Assembly: GCA_964651755.1 (NCBI GenBank)
Contig: CAZYZD010000030.1
Location: forward strand, 1 to 21,860
Direction of reading: 5' to 3'
Length of the DNA stretch: 21,860 bases
Origin: QNZT01 sp964651755
GTDB taxonomy: Bacteria > Campylobacterota > Campylobacteria > Campylobacterales > QNZT01
In this document: positions 21,663-21,860 of the stretch, piece by piece
Numbering within the stretch: the first letter of the stretch is position 1
Layout of the letters: each line of letters opens with the position of its first letter
Program-made: the position numbers and the translations under genes
Notes under the pieces: model-generated
Database searches by the model: none
The model's input: only the letters and a program-made list of their open reading frames with translations
Told to the model about the DNA's origin: nothing

Positions 21663-21860
21663 TTATTTGTATGTTTTGCAGAAATCCCGGATACGTGCAA
21701 TTCCCTCTCTGATCTGATCTTCGGAAGTAGCAAAAGAGAATCTGAAATACCCTTCGCTTCCAAAACCGACACCAGGAACGACGGCGATCCCTTTTTCTGA
21801 AAGCAGGTCTTTACAAAACTGCATAGAGTCACCGGAGATTTTTTTGATATTGATAAAGAG
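21663..21860 (-). CDS. Class I aminotransferase (aspartate aminotransferase-like), C-terminal fragment
   Basis: The last 65 codons of a - strand gene are visible; the rest lies beyond the window. The fragment reads LFINIKKISGDSMQFCKDL at its start, then GIAVVPGVGFGSEGYFRFSFA, the family-typical C-terminal motif in which the Arg of the YFRFSFA segment binds the substrate carboxylate. The final helix is ATSEDQIREGIARIRDFCK. This pattern is that of PLP-dependent fold type I (class I/II) aminotransferases such as AspC. The exact substrate cannot be fixed from this fragment. The stop is TAA at 21663-21665. Confidence 0.88.
   Translation of the reverse strand, partial: LFINIKKISGDSMQFCKDLLSEKGIAVVPGVGFGSEGYFRFSFATSEDQIREGIARIRDFCKTYK

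Noticed and set aside
21584..21832. 82-codon open frame on the - strand at the window end
   Set aside because: Another - strand frame of the same stretch reads as the C-terminus of a class I aminotransferase, so this frame is a shadow.
1..21860. CRISPR array, transposon, prophage or integrated island
   Set aside because: No spaced short repeats, transposase, integrase or terminal inverted repeats were found; the only large direct repeat is the napB pair.

Overview
This window looks like a piece of a Campylobacterota (Epsilonproteobacteria) chromosome, most like the free-living sulfur- or hydrogen-oxidising lineages (Sulfurovum/Sulfurimonas type). The evidence is the low-to-moderate GC content, dense short-spaced operons, a periplasmic nitrate reductase cluster in the napA-G-H-B-F-L-D order known from Wolinella succinogenes with no napC, and an htrA / response regulator / histidine kinase block that matches the htrA-cprR-cprS arrangement of Campylobacter jejuni. 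The genus is inferred from gene order and protein character, not from a database match.

Region 1 (1-8408, + strand) is nitrate respiration plus a nitrite-handling gene. It runs: 3' part of napA, napG, napH, two tandem napB copies, napF, an unrecognised acidic 115-aa protein, napL and napD. A roughly 300-bp gap follows, holding a stem-loop and a probable frame-interrupted small gene. Then comes a siroheme/[4Fe-4S] nitrite/sulfite reductase. NapGH should pass electrons from quinol to NapB and NapA in the periplasm; NapD and NapF act on the cytoplasmic side; the siroheme enzyme could reduce the nitrite formed.

Region 2 (8462-15134) concerns the cell envelope. A bactofilin gene on the - strand diverges from a tight six-gene + strand operon (gaps of 9-10 bp, then one overlap). 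The operon encodes a periplasmic rhodanese, a secreted protein made of four tandem PilJ/NarX-sensor-like helical modules, a second paralogous rhodanese, a membrane-anchored LysM protein, a DHH-family phosphoesterase with altered motif residues, and a membrane-anchored M23 peptidase. A strong bidirectional terminator ends it. The four-module protein, flanked by paralogous rhodaneses and close to nap, is the best candidate here for an undescribed system.

Region 3 (15175-19804, - strand) is an envelope-stress operon read as htrA, cprR-like regulator, cprS-like kinase, nfeD, SPFH/stomatin. Region 4 (19917-21860, - strand) holds a cysteine-free thioredoxin-fold-like membrane-anchored protein, rpsU (ribosomal protein S21) with its own extended -10 promoter and terminator, a Tat-exported DUF882/M15-type peptidase, and the 3' end of a class I aminotransferase cut by the window edge. 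I saw no tRNA or rRNA gene, CRISPR array, insertion sequence or phage gene.
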